The translations under genes and the position numbers were made by a program. The notes beneath the pieces were generated by a model, which saw only the letters and a program-made list of their open reading frames with translations, was not told the origin of the DNA and did not search any database. A stretch of DNA of 64,000 bases from Vibrio sp. S9_S30 (GTDB lineage Bacteria; Pseudomonadota; Gammaproteobacteria; Enterobacterales; Vibrionaceae), in NCBI RefSeq assembly GCF_014694455.1, contig NZ_JAAUWT010000011.1, forward strand, positions 1 through 64,000, given 5' to 3'. Shown here piece after piece: positions 9,380 through 18,521 of the stretch. Position 1 is the stretch's first letter. Every line of letters begins with the position of its first letter.

Positions 9380-9790
9380 TTACTCTTTTTTGACCTTAGC
9401 CTGAAGCCGTTCAAGTTCTTGGTTCAGTTCGATCAGTTCATCAGGCATGGCAATATCTTGGGGCATAGTGTGTTCAGAGAAGTCTTTTAAGTCGCCCTGA
9501 ACGAGTGGCAATTCGGGGTCGTCCAAATGTTGGATGCCATGCGTTAGTGTTTGTTGGAGTTCGATAACGGGCGAGGGGTAATTTATATTCTCACTCGATT
9601 TCGTGCCTTCGGACTCAGACAAAGTGGCCTCAGGTTCTTTCTTTTCACCTTGAGCATCGAGCTCTTTTGTATCGACGGGAGTAAGGGATAGTTCTGGAAT
9701 GGAGTTACCCTGAGAGTAGATAAAATAGGCTCCAATCACGCCAATTAATGCCATGAGAAGCGTCACCACGGATTTCGTCATTATATTCAT
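9380..9790 (-). CDS. Small membrane-anchored protein upstream of rhs
   Basis: This 136-residue protein has one N-terminal transmembrane segment (VVTLLMALIGVIGAYFIY, about residues 8-25) and a long acidic, low-complexity outer region. It ends in a predicted coiled-coil-like stretch (DELIELNQELERLQAKVKKE). It lies 83 bases upstream of the Rhs gene on the same strand and is probably co-transcribed with it. No family is recognised. A role in anchoring or presenting the Rhs protein is a guess from position. The start could also be the Met three codons downstream. Confidence 0.7.
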   Translation of the reverse strand: MNIMTKSVVTLLMALIGVIGAYFIYSQGNSIPELSLTPVDTKELDAQGEKKEPEATLSESEGTKSSENINYPSPVIELQQTLTHGIQHLDDPELPLVQGDLKDFSEHTMPQDIAMPDELIELNQELERLQAKVKKE

Positions 9791-10174
9791 TGTTCTTTAG
9801 AGTGAATGCTGAAAGGAGGGAGCATAAAAGCCATAACATTCATACGCTACCGCCCTTCCCAGTTAAGGAACTGGTCATAATGTACACGTTTCACCATACA
9901 AGCGCATTTGCATAGCTTTACAAATGTGAACGTTATCAATGATTACCAACACTGATACTTACTGAGAGTGTTGCACACCAGAACTGCCTTACAAAACCAT
10001 CGCAAAGCTCATAATTAACATTTAAAATCAGAATCTTACATATTGACACAAACATAAAGTACTAAGTTTTGTAAATGTTGTCTCAAAAACTGACACTTTA
10101 ATCACAAATACGCTATCGATGTCTTTTTATATAAAAATACGCATCGCTAGGTATATGATTAAATGGAATTTTTT
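9791..10174. promoter_or_regulatory. Divergent intergenic region with an inverted repeat
   Basis: This gap separates the minus-strand Rhs operon from the plus-strand M6 protease and must hold both promoters. A perfect inverted repeat CCAGTT-aagg-AACTGG lies at 9859-9874, about 70 bases upstream of the small anchored protein, and could be an operator. A TTGACA hexamer at 10043-10048 faces the protease, but no good -10 sits at the right distance. The rest is AT-rich without a gene. Confidence 0.4.
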
Positions 10175-13100
10175 ATGAGAATTTTGAAACAAAGTGCTCT
10201 TGCAAGCTTGCTTGGGTTGTGTTCTTTTGCGTCTTTCGCAACGGTAATGCCCTCTCCTCAGATTCATCAGATCATGTTATCGGATGGGAGCTCGATGGAG
10301 GTGAGATTAAAGGGGACAAAAGAATTTCATTGGTATGAGAATAGGCTGGGCTATGCCTTAATCCAGCAAGGAAGTGAGTGGCATTACGCCGAAATGAATA
10401 AGGATAGTACTATTCCACAGCTCATTTCTACTGGTGTTACCGCTACTTCATTCTCAACTCCCCCGCATCAATCCTTACAGTTAAGCGGAGGGCAACAAAA
10501 AAAAGAAACGAGCGGTATTAAAAAAACAATCCAAAGCAGTGCAAGTACTTTTTTTGAGCGCTCTCAACAAAGTGAGCTCTACGCTTTACGTCAGAAAGCC
10601 AAAGCTTCTGAAGGCACCGTAACCTTCCAACCTTTACTGGTCGTTCAAGTTTCATTTTCAGATATTGCAATGGAAAATGATTTTACCGATCTGATTTTCT
10701 CGACAACCCAGCAAAGTGTTAAAGATTACTTTCTTAAAAACTCCTTTAACAAATACGCTATTACCCCCGCCAATGAAACCAATGGAACCGCAAATGATGG
10801 CGTTATTGATGTAGCGCTAGATATCGCTCATCCAAACTGTGTTGATAACTGCAAAAGTAAGTTTAAGCCTATTTTTGATGCCATCTATACTCAAGTCGCT
10901 CCACAGATCGATCTTGCGAGTTATGATGCGAATGGCGATAGAACGATTTCTCCAGATGAACTCTCTGTCATGTTCATCTTTGCTGGAAATGATAAATCCA
11001 GTGGCACGTTACAAACTCCCGTCATTTGGCCACACAAATGGAATCACGATCCTATTACATTAGATGGGGTAAGTATCCACACATACTGTCTATTTGCAGA
11101 TTATCAAGACAATAATCAGTCCACGATGGGCGTGATCGCACATGAACTCGGTCACCTTATGCTTGCATTGCCCGATCTCTACCCTAGCAGTCACAACGAT
11201 TTTCAGGGCAGCATAGATCACTGGGGGCTTATGGGCGGAGGCTCTTGGGCGATGAAGCCTGGTGACCTTTACGCGGGGCAAACGCCTTCCAATATGTTGG
11301 CATGGTCTAAGGAAGCGGCTGGGTTTATCACACCAAGACTACTGACTGATGCTGGCGATCACGTTGTTCAAACAAATGGCGATGCCGCTGTTGTCTATGT
11401 AGATCATTATCTAAAAGAACTTGGCAGCCGGATTTATCTGGAAAATCGCCGAAACCTCGATTACGACCGTTCTCTTCCCGGTGAAGGCTTACTTATCACC
11501 TCTGTTAACATTAATAACGAAGCTCGAGAATTTGGACCGATGCAGGTGCAAATTTTACAAGCCGATGGACTCAATGAGCTTGGGTATGGTGGGCTCGCTG
11601 ACAGTGGTGATTTGTTTCCCGGGAGCAATCACCAAACCACCCTATCCGATACGACAGAGCCAACACTCTCTGACTTCGTAGGGAGTCGATCAGACGTTTC
11701 ACTCAGTAATATCGCCAGTGATGCAAACTCGGCAACATTTACGTTGGACAACACGACCGATGGTAATAAATATGCTTGGGCAACCTCCTTTGAGCGTTCA
11801 AAAGGTTTGATAAGCGATCTAACTGTTGGTGGGTTTGCGATTGAACCTCGTGATAACACCACATTGCTAGACGGCATCCAGTTCTTTGCACACCCAACTA
11901 GCATCGCAACGCCTCAATTCAAACTTAGATTACACACTTACGAAACAGCACCCTATGTTTTAAGGGTTACCCCCGAAAGCGGTCAAGTGATCTCTGAAGG
12001 TTATATATCTTCAAACAACAGAATTATGTTCGATAACAGTATCGAGATTCCTTCTGGTAAAAGCACTCTGGTGTTAGAGATTATCGATGGCTCTCTTGAA
12101 TATGAGTACACATTCTTAGATACCTACATAGATTTTAAAGATGTGGAATCGTGGTGGGGTAACAGTGTCGATTATAATATTGACGGAAAGCTGTTCTCTA
12201 GCTCTGGCTTCAATCAAATTAGCTTTGGAGCTTTGCTACGCACAGACACAAGCAGCTTCTTAACTGCGGTCGACGATGCGGTTACTGTCGATGAGGATTC
12301 TTCATTATCCATCGATACGCGAATGAATGACTTTGTCGATTTTTCTCACCAAGCAGATATTGAGTTGCTATCTCAGCCGTTACACGGGACGTATACAAAT
12401 GGTATTTACACACCAAATGCCAATTTCCACGGCAAGGATTCCTTTACGTACCGATTAAAGACAACGGAAGGGTTAACCTCGAATATTGCTACTGTTGATA
12501 TCACGGTAAACTCTATCAATGACCTACCGACGGCGGTTATTTCAGGGGCGCCTATCGATGCCGTCGCGGGGAATACGATTCAACTTTCTGGGTTAAACAG
12601 CAGCGACATCGACAACTCGGTTCTTTCTTACGAATGGCGTAACTCAAATGGCTACTCAATGACAGGTGAGTATACTGCTGAAGTCGCGGTTACAATCCCG
12701 GACAGCGAACTTGATACGACTGTTGAAATCACGTTGACAGTAAGTGATGAACAGGGAGCTCAAGCCTCTCAAAACATTACCGTAAACATCGCGAAAAGGA
12801 ACGCCGTCCCTGTTGCAGTGAACGACACTGTTACTGTCACATACGGCGATACAGTGACCATTCGGCCTCTTGATAACGACACCGATGCCGATGGCGATAC
12901 ACTGAGCCTGACGATGACATCGTTGCCTCAAAGAGGAAACCTCTCCATTCAAGGGAATGAGATCAGGTACACGGCATCAGATGCATCTGGGCAAGCCCAA
13001 TGGGTTGAAACCTTCACTTATCAAGCCGATGATGGCAACGGTGGTACTGCCACCGGTAACATTACCGTCACCGTGCAGCCCAAAACCACGACAACCGTAA

Positions 13101-13216
13101 CCTCTACCAGCTCTACCAGCTCGTCATCGGGTGGTTCTACGAGTGTGTTGGGCATGCTGATGCTACTACTGATGGGCGCATTCCGAACGGTACGAACACA
13201 CCGAAAGGTTAAATAA
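10175..13216 (+). CDS. Secreted M6-family metalloprotease with GlyGly-CTERM-like tail
   Basis: About 1013 residues. The signal peptide is MRILKQSALASLLGLCSFAS. The catalytic zinc site is HELGH (near residue 323) followed by LPDLYP, typical of M6 (immune inhibitor A-like) proteases. Cadherin/Ig-like modules follow at the C-terminal side (VDEDSSLSID, DNDTDADGDTLSL). It ends with Ser/Thr linker, SGGST, a hydrophobic helix VLGMLMLLLMGAF and basic residues, as in GlyGly-CTERM sorting signals processed by rhombosortase. I chose the ATG at 10175 over the one at 10163 because GGAA lies six bases upstream and the signal peptide is cleaner. It is transcribed alone, away from the Rhs operon. It is likely to degrade extracellular protein; the target is unknown. 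Confidence 0.88.
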   Translation: MRILKQSALASLLGLCSFASFATVMPSPQIHQIMLSDGSSMEVRLKGTKEFHWYENRLGYALIQQGSEWHYAEMNKDSTIPQLISTGVTATSFSTPPHQSLQLSGGQQKKETSGIKKTIQSSASTFFERSQQSELYALRQKAKASEGTVTFQPLLVVQVSFSDIAMENDFTDLIFSTTQQSVKDYFLKNSFNKYAITPANETNGTANDGVIDVALDIAHPNCVDNCKSKFKPIFDAIYTQVAPQIDLASYDANGDRTISPDELSVMFIFAGNDKSSGTLQTPVIWPHKWNHDPITLDGVSIHTYCLFADYQDNNQSTMGVIAHELGHLMLALPDLYPSSHNDFQGSIDHWGLMGGGSWAMKPGDLYAGQTPSNMLAWSKEAAGFITPRLLTDAGDHVVQTNGDAAVVYVDHYLKELGSRIYLENRRNLDYDRSLPGEGLLITSVNINNEAREFGPMQVQILQADGLNELGYGGLADSGDLFPGSNHQTTLSDTTEPTLSDFVGSRSDVSLSNIASDANSATFTLDNTTDGNKYAWATSFERSKGLISDLTVGGFAIEPRDNTTLLDGIQFFAHPTSIATPQFKLRLHTYETAPYVLRVTPESGQVISEGYISSNNRIMFDNSIEIPSGKSTLVLEIIDGSLEYEYTFLDTYIDFKDVESWWGNSVDYNIDGKLFSSSGFNQISFGALLRTDTSSFLTAVDDAVTVDEDSSLSIDTRMNDFVDFSHQADIELLSQPLHGTYTNGIYTPNANFHGKDSFTYRLKTTEGLTSNIATVDITVNSINDLPTAVISGAPIDAVAGNTIQLSGLNSSDIDNSVLSYEWRNSNGYSMTGEYTAEVAVTIPDSELDTTVEITLTVSDEQGAQASQNITVNIAKRNAVPVAVNDTVTVTYGDTVTIRPLDNDTDADGDTLSLTMTSLPQRGNLSIQGNEIRYTASDASGQAQWVETFTYQADDGNGGTATGNITVTVQPKTTTTVTSTSSTSSSSGGSTSVLGMLMLLLMGAFRTVRTHRKVK

Positions 13217-13296
13217 CGCATTTATGCCTGATTGATACTTCAGTACACCTGATAGTCAGTAAACCAGATAGTCAGTGAACTAGATATCAAGTCATG

Positions 13297-13332
13297 AAAA
13301 GCCCCATCCTTGAAAGAGGTTGGGGCTTTTTT
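13297..13332. terminator. Bidirectional terminator after the M6 protease
   Basis: AAAAGCCCCA at 13297-13306 and TGGGGCTTTTTT at 13321-13332 form a stem with A-run on one side and T-run on the other. It serves the M6 gene on the plus strand and can also end the convergent GGDEF gene. Confidence 0.85.
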
Positions 13333-13443
13333 GCGTTTAGACGGTTGAACACAACGAACAAAAGAAACGTTGCGAGCAAAGGTAGCGCTCACTCCGCTAT
13401 AAATAAGTACTCCGCGATGAGCAGGCACTCGCTATGGGTGGCA

Positions 13444-15579
13444 CTACATTGCTATGGCAACGTCCGACGCATCGACGATTCGGTTTCTTCCTTGATCTTT
13501 GGCTTGATACAGCGCCTTATCGGCTTTGGAGTACATGGAATCGAAATCGAATTTGGAGGGCAAAACGGACTCGGTCAGGTAACCGATGGATACGGTGAGT
13601 ACCGATGAGCTGCCGCTTTTTGCATGCGGAATGCCATCGGTCTCAATGCATTGTCGAATTTTTTCGGCTGTTTTTCGTGTTCTGCTTTCGGTCGTGTCAG
13701 AGAGCAATAAAGCGAATTCTTCCCCCCCAATACGACAAAACATTTCGTCACTGCTGCTGCAAAAGGTGCTCAGAATGTTTCCTAGTCGAATCAGCGCAAT
13801 GTCCCCTTCCATATGCCCATATTCCTGGTTAAACAACCCAAAATGGTCAATGTCGAGCAATATTAAACCGATACTTTGTGGCCGGTTGGATTGTCGACGG
13901 CCAATATCATCCATGTGTTTACTTAGCTGCCTTCGGTTCCCAAGGCGAGTGAGCGGGTCAATACTGGATAACGCTTCAAGCTGCTGGTTTGCAAGCTCCA
14001 ACTCTAAGGTTCGATTTCGCACTTCCTGTTCTAAGTTTTCATTCAATGTTCGAATGGCTTCCTGTGCACGTGTACGCTGCAAGACTTCCGCAAGGTTAGA
14101 AGCAAACAACAACATCATTTCTTGAAGCTGGCTTGTCATGGGCTTGCGAGTTAACAAGTTATCGGCAGCAAGAAATGCAATGGGGCCTTCTGAACTGCTT
14201 TTTAGCATGATCATGGCTGTCCAACCAAAACCGACAATTCGCCTGTCGTGGTAAATGGGGACAGACTCTTCCAGCGAAAGTGTATTAGGGCTACTGATTG
14301 CCATCGAGACAAGGGGTCTGTCGCGCTGTATTTTGGTTTCGTAGTAGCTTTCATCCACTACGTTTCCTTGAATGTCGGTTCCCCATGTACCTCGAAGGTA
14401 AGTGAGTTCTGGATCGGTCAAAAAAACCGCCATCCGGTCAATGCCAAGGTTATTGATGGCAAAGTTCACTGCGGATTTGCACACCTCATTGACGGTAGTG
14501 CATCGAGATAACGCCACCATGCTGGCGTGCAGCAATCGAATGTTTTGTTCTTGTTTCTTTCGAATGTAGATCTGTGAAAGGAGAGAGCCAAACGATTTCA
14601 GCATCTCTTTTTGATAGGCGGTAATGGGTTCACGATGAATATAGTTATCAATTGCTAACCAACCAATCGGCTCATTTTCGTCTCTTAAAATGAGCATGCC
14701 ATTCCACCCCTGCCCAACGACACTCCCCGTCGTATAGAGCGGTGCGTTTTCCATGATCACCAACGATTCTTCATGGTTATGCAGAGCCTCAATATAGTCT
14801 TCTTCAAGCTGATGGAGATCGTAAACGGATTGGTGTTCTTCTTTCGTTTCACCTTGCTCGTCGGTGCCATAAGTGCTGGTAAAACAGCGCTTTTTCATAT
14901 CCAACAGCATAAATACACTGCGATCAAACCCCAAACGGTCACGAACCGCTTCCACTGCTCCTTTGTACAAGTCGTCCAGAGAAGCGGGGTTGGAGAGCTC
15001 TAACGCCACTTGCTGCACCAATTTCATCTTTTGGATGAAGGTTTCACGTTGACGAATCTCATCCAGATATTTTGCTTCACGCATATCGCGGTTCTTAAAT
15101 TCTAACGATGCGTTTCGCTCTGCTCTCAAACACTGCCAGCGGGCAGCGGTGATGTTCAGAATATCAAGAAACTCTTTGGTGGTGTTCGTCTGGTATTTTT
15201 CTGGATCCACCGCTTCGACAAAAAGATAGGTTCGCCACTCTGGGTGGTTATCAAACATCATGAGAAAACACTCCCCATGAAGTGATTCTTTGTAATCCCA
15301 TGAGCACGTGTTGATTTCTAAAGGAATGAGACCATCGGATGTATCAAATTGGGCGGCCCATGCCCAAAACGAAGGCGGAAAACTTGAAGGGGCAACAAAG
15401 TTGCCTTTTGAAAAGCCAGGTTTTGGGGGGGGATCGGTAGAAGGCGCCTGAACAAAATACATGGCATGAGGGGAAAACTGTTCGGATAGGAAACGGAATA
15501 GTTCCTCTGCGATCACTTTATGATCACGAGCTGAAGAGACAACTCTAAGGAATGCTTGTTTATCCAAAATTTCACCCAA
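13444..15579 (-). CDS. GAF-domain diguanylate cyclase
   Basis: This 711-residue soluble protein has an N-terminal region without a clear family. Two GAF-like sensor segments follow (roughly residues 190-330 and 345-500, with LDMKKRCFTSTYGTDEQG and LTDPELTYLRGTWGTDIQG as parallel strands). Then come a coiled-coil linker (LNENLEQEVRNRTLELELAN) and a C-terminal GGDEF domain with DPLTRLGNR, LDIDHFGLFNQEYGH and the active-site RIGGEEF near residue 615. It should make c-di-GMP from two GTP. The two GAF domains look like an internal duplication and would sense a small ligand or redox state. It is transcribed alone. Confidence 0.9.
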   Translation of the reverse strand: MGEILDKQAFLRVVSSARDHKVIAEELFRFLSEQFSPHAMYFVQAPSTDPPPKPGFSKGNFVAPSSFPPSFWAWAAQFDTSDGLIPLEINTCSWDYKESLHGECFLMMFDNHPEWRTYLFVEAVDPEKYQTNTTKEFLDILNITAARWQCLRAERNASLEFKNRDMREAKYLDEIRQRETFIQKMKLVQQVALELSNPASLDDLYKGAVEAVRDRLGFDRSVFMLLDMKKRCFTSTYGTDEQGETKEEHQSVYDLHQLEEDYIEALHNHEESLVIMENAPLYTTGSVVGQGWNGMLILRDENEPIGWLAIDNYIHREPITAYQKEMLKSFGSLLSQIYIRKKQEQNIRLLHASMVALSRCTTVNEVCKSAVNFAINNLGIDRMAVFLTDPELTYLRGTWGTDIQGNVVDESYYETKIQRDRPLVSMAISSPNTLSLEESVPIYHDRRIVGFGWTAMIMLKSSSEGPIAFLAADNLLTRKPMTSQLQEMMLLFASNLAEVLQRTRAQEAIRTLNENLEQEVRNRTLELELANQQLEALSSIDPLTRLGNRRQLSKHMDDIGRRQSNRPQSIGLILLDIDHFGLFNQEYGHMEGDIALIRLGNILSTFCSSSDEMFCRIGGEEFALLLSDTTESRTRKTAEKIRQCIETDGIPHAKSGSSSVLTVSIGYLTESVLPSKFDFDSMYSKADKALYQAKDQGRNRIVDASDVAIAM

Positions 15580-15601
15580 CCAGCCATATTTTTATGTTTA
15601 C

Positions 15602-15661
15602 CATAGACCTAAGTGACCTCAGGATACTGGATTAAGCACCTTGGGATCACTTAGGTCTATG
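15602..15661. repeat. Long inverted repeat upstream of the GGDEF gene
   Basis: CATAGACCTAAGTGA at 15602-15616 is a perfect 15-bp inverted repeat of TCACTTAGGTCTATG at 15647-15661. The loop (cctcagg...ccttggga) can extend the pairing imperfectly. It lies just upstream of the GGDEF start (15579), in what would be its leader or promoter, and 218 bases beyond the end of the efflux gene. There is no T-run. It may be a miniature mobile repeat, an operator, or a leader hairpin. Confidence 0.7.
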
Positions 15662-15878
15662 ACGTTAGCGAGAGGGTAGATCGTATGCAACAGCATGAAC
15701 AGTCGCTTGTTACAAAATCCACATTTTTCGGCACATGAAATCAGTAATTCGCGATTCAAAGCAAGTTTTTCGCACAACATCTCAATTGGCGTTACATCAT
15801 GGAATTAAAATACTCTCATCGTAGAAAAATCAATGTTATCCATTCAATAATATGGGTATCGCTTATCGAAAAACTGAG

Positions 15879-17090
15879 CTAGCCAGATAATACTTTGCTT
15901 GTCGGCAATTCGAAATCTAAGTGCTTCTTTCGCCATTGCAGTAAAAAGAGCGCAATTAAGCTCAGCGTCCCCACCAATAAAAATGCACCAAGTAATGTTT
16001 TAGAGGTAATCATCGATGCGACGACGCCACCACACAGCCCGGTTATCAACATTTGAAGCGCCCCTGACAACGCCGTGACGGTGCCGGCTTTCTCTTTATA
16101 GGGTTCTAATAGCATTCGACTGATCACGGGGAACATCAAACCTTGAGCAATCGCCAACCCTGTAAGCGCACCAATCAAATGGAAGACACTCACGGGCGCG
16201 AAGTACATCCATAAAGCCGCTACTAATGCCATGACTAAACCGGTCCCTAGTATGGATTTAGGTACCAATCGACGGTTAAGGATGTTTTGCAAAACACTCC
16301 CAATCATCAAGCCGAAGGAGGGCACAATCATAACGACACCGTAGTGTGCTGCACTGATTGTTAACTGTTCTTGTACTAAGTAGGGCATAACCGACAACGA
16401 CATCATAATCATTAAAAAGTTAACCCATCCGTAAGTCGTGGTTGCAATGACTTGCGGGGTTCTAATGAGTTCCGCATACGACTGAAAGGCGGTATACAGC
16501 TGGGGTACTTGGGGAGGGTAAGGCAACGTTTCAGGCAATATAAGCAGCCCCGTAATGTAAATTAATGCAACGTAAACAAAAACAAACATAAAGACCGAAT
16601 CCCAACCAAACTGCCACGTTAGCCAGCCTCCTAAAACGGGGGACACCATTGGCATGACGGACGCCATGATCGAGACATAAGAAAGCGCTTTAGCTAGCGT
16701 ATTGCCGCTGTAGCAGTCTCTGAGAATACTGTTTGCAATCACGGCAGTACTGCCAGCTCCAAGACCTTGCAATAAACGACCAAATACAATCCAACTCAAA
16801 TCGTGTTGTAACAACACACAGATCACCGTGCCAATAAGGTACACACCCTGACCAAATATAAATATAGGTCGTCTTCCTAATGAATCGGCGACAGGGCCAT
16901 ACACCAATTGCGCCGCCCCTAACCCGACCATGTAGATCGTCACTAACCATTGAATATCAAGGGGGGAGTCGGCAAATTGTTGCCTCATTTCAGGCAATGC
17001 GGGTAAGTAAATGCTGACACCAACCTGACCCGTCGCGATCACTAGCATCGCGAGCATAAGCGGAAGTTTACTGAACGGCTCTTTTCTCAT
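15879..17090 (-). CDS. Bcr/CflA-type multidrug efflux MFS transporter
   Basis: About 403 residues with twelve predicted membrane segments. It has the 14-residue-loop motif VYGPVADSLGRRPIF and the N-terminal pattern YLPALPEM found in Bcr/CflA/EmrD drug:proton antiporters. The motif SILRDCYSG in helix 4-5 also fits. It exports drugs from the inner membrane using the proton gradient. I prefer the ATG at 17090; a GTG at 17108 would add six residues but has no ribosome site. It diverges from a LysR gene at 17374, which is its likely regulator. Substrate is unknown. Confidence 0.85.
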   Translation of the reverse strand: MRKEPFSKLPLMLAMLVIATGQVGVSIYLPALPEMRQQFADSPLDIQWLVTIYMVGLGAAQLVYGPVADSLGRRPIFIFGQGVYLIGTVICVLLQHDLSWIVFGRLLQGLGAGSTAVIANSILRDCYSGNTLAKALSYVSIMASVMPMVSPVLGGWLTWQFGWDSVFMFVFVYVALIYITGLLILPETLPYPPQVPQLYTAFQSYAELIRTPQVIATTTYGWVNFLMIMMSLSVMPYLVQEQLTISAAHYGVVMIVPSFGLMIGSVLQNILNRRLVPKSILGTGLVMALVAALWMYFAPVSVFHLIGALTGLAIAQGLMFPVISRMLLEPYKEKAGTVTALSGALQMLITGLCGGVVASMITSKTLLGAFLLVGTLSLIALFLLQWRKKHLDFELPTSKVLSG

Positions 17091-17303
17091 TCTCGTTTGG
17101 GGACTCACATTGGTTTTAGCTTTGGGCCTTGGTTTTGGCGATGAGCACTCATTTGGGCTTTAGGCATTCATATTGGCTACGGACATTGGGTGCGGCATAA
17201 ACGTACCTAGGCACAGGGCTCTAGGGATTGGCTCACTCAAATGCGCATGGAACTCACCAAAAATACGCACAGAAGGTGACTTGGGTATAATCAGTTTACT
17301 TTG

Positions 17304-17320
17304 TTATCAATGAATGATAA
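17304..17320. promoter_or_regulatory. LysR-type operator candidate
   Basis: TTATCA-atgaa-TGATAA is a perfect 6-bp inverted repeat with the T-N11-A layout of LysR-family sites. It lies 54 bases upstream of the LysR gene and between it and the divergent efflux gene, the usual place for a shared autoregulatory site. The core also vaguely resembles a Fur half-site, but the spacing is wrong for Fur. Confidence 0.5.
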
Positions 17321-17373
17321 TCAGGTATCTAGGAAAGTGATTACGTCCCATTAGGAATGAATGTGAGCAAACT

Positions 17374-18261
17374 ATGGACTGGATGCAATGCGTAAAAAGT
17401 TACATCAGAGTGGTCGAAGAAGGCAGTTTCAATGGGGCAGCTCGGCGGTTAAATACCACCAGCTCAGCCATAAGTAAGCGCGTACTATGGCTTGAAGACC
17501 GTGTTGGCGCACAATTGCTCAAGCGCACAACACGATCCATCAGTTTAACGGAAGCGGGGGCGCTGTTTTTTGAACGCTCGGCCTCTCAAATGGAACAATG
17601 GCAGTCCATTGTCGATGAAACCCGCTCTGTCACCCAAGCTCCCGTTGGTCGGTTAAAAATCGGGGCGACCGTCGCGGTGGGTTCGCGATTTATTGTTCGA
17701 TATTTGGATGACTTTCTCACCAAATACCCAGACATCAAAGTTCAGCTCACCACCACCGTGCCCGGTCAGTTGCCTGAGTTGGATCTTGATGTATACATTA
17801 GCCGAAAGCTCGAACAAATGAACTCACTCAGCTTTATTGCCACCCCGCTGTTTGAGTACCCATTTGAGTTTTTTGCCTCTCCGCATTACTTGGCACAATT
17901 TGGTACACCAGAGGAGGTTGAGGATTTAAAAAACCACAATATGCTGATCTGGGGGGAGCAATTGGAGCGGGAGTTTTTCTTTGAAAATAAGAAAAAAGTC
18001 ACCTTCAGAGGTAACTTCGCCACAACGAACCCAGAGGCGCTATACCACGCCGTCAAAGTCGGCATGGGTATTCTGATTTCAAGCAAAATGATGATTCGGG
18101 ATATGCTGGATTCGGGCGAAGTGGTGCAAGTACTGCCTGGTTTAAAAACCGAAACCACCACCATCTACGCCTACTACCCAAAACTCGATTACGAACACAC
18201 TCGAACCCAACTGTTTATCCAGCACCTAAAGCAAAGACTCGATCAAGAAAAAGGGCAATAG
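17374..18261 (+). CDS. LysR-family transcriptional regulator
   Basis: This 295-residue protein has an N-terminal winged HTH (VVEEGSFNGAARRLNTTSSA followed by ISKRVLWLED, about residues 10-50) and a C-terminal periplasmic-binding-like effector domain starting near residue 90 (VGRLKIGATVAVGSRFIVRY). It belongs to the large LysR group that includes DsdC- and AaeR-like single-ligand regulators. It is divergent from the Bcr/CflA pump and probably controls it through the inverted repeat at 17304. The inducer is unknown. The 260 bases that follow hold no credible gene. Confidence 0.88.
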   Translation: MDWMQCVKSYIRVVEEGSFNGAARRLNTTSSAISKRVLWLEDRVGAQLLKRTTRSISLTEAGALFFERSASQMEQWQSIVDETRSVTQAPVGRLKIGATVAVGSRFIVRYLDDFLTKYPDIKVQLTTTVPGQLPELDLDVYISRKLEQMNSLSFIATPLFEYPFEFFASPHYLAQFGTPEEVEDLKNHNMLIWGEQLEREFFFENKKKVTFRGNFATTNPEALYHAVKVGMGILISSKMMIRDMLDSGEVVQVLPGLKTETTTIYAYYPKLDYEHTRTQLFIQHLKQRLDQEKGQ

Positions 18262-18521
18262 GATAGATTGATGAGCTACAACATAAATGCGCTTCGCTTT
18301 TTCTTAAGCCTCTCCCTTATCAATAGGGTCAGATATGACCCCCACTTCATACTATTCTCAATAAAGAGTCAGATCGGGATTTTTCTCTCTCTCCCTACTT
18401 TTTCCATCTTATACTTCTGTTCTATAAGAATTTTATATTCACATTTTATAAAATAACGTGCGGTTTGCATGTTCACGCAAGATGAATAAGTAGTCGCGTC
18501 AATGCTGGGTTTTAATAAATC

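Noticed and set aside
18268..18456. Small frame after the LysR gene
   Set aside because: No conserved features or ribosome site; likely chance.
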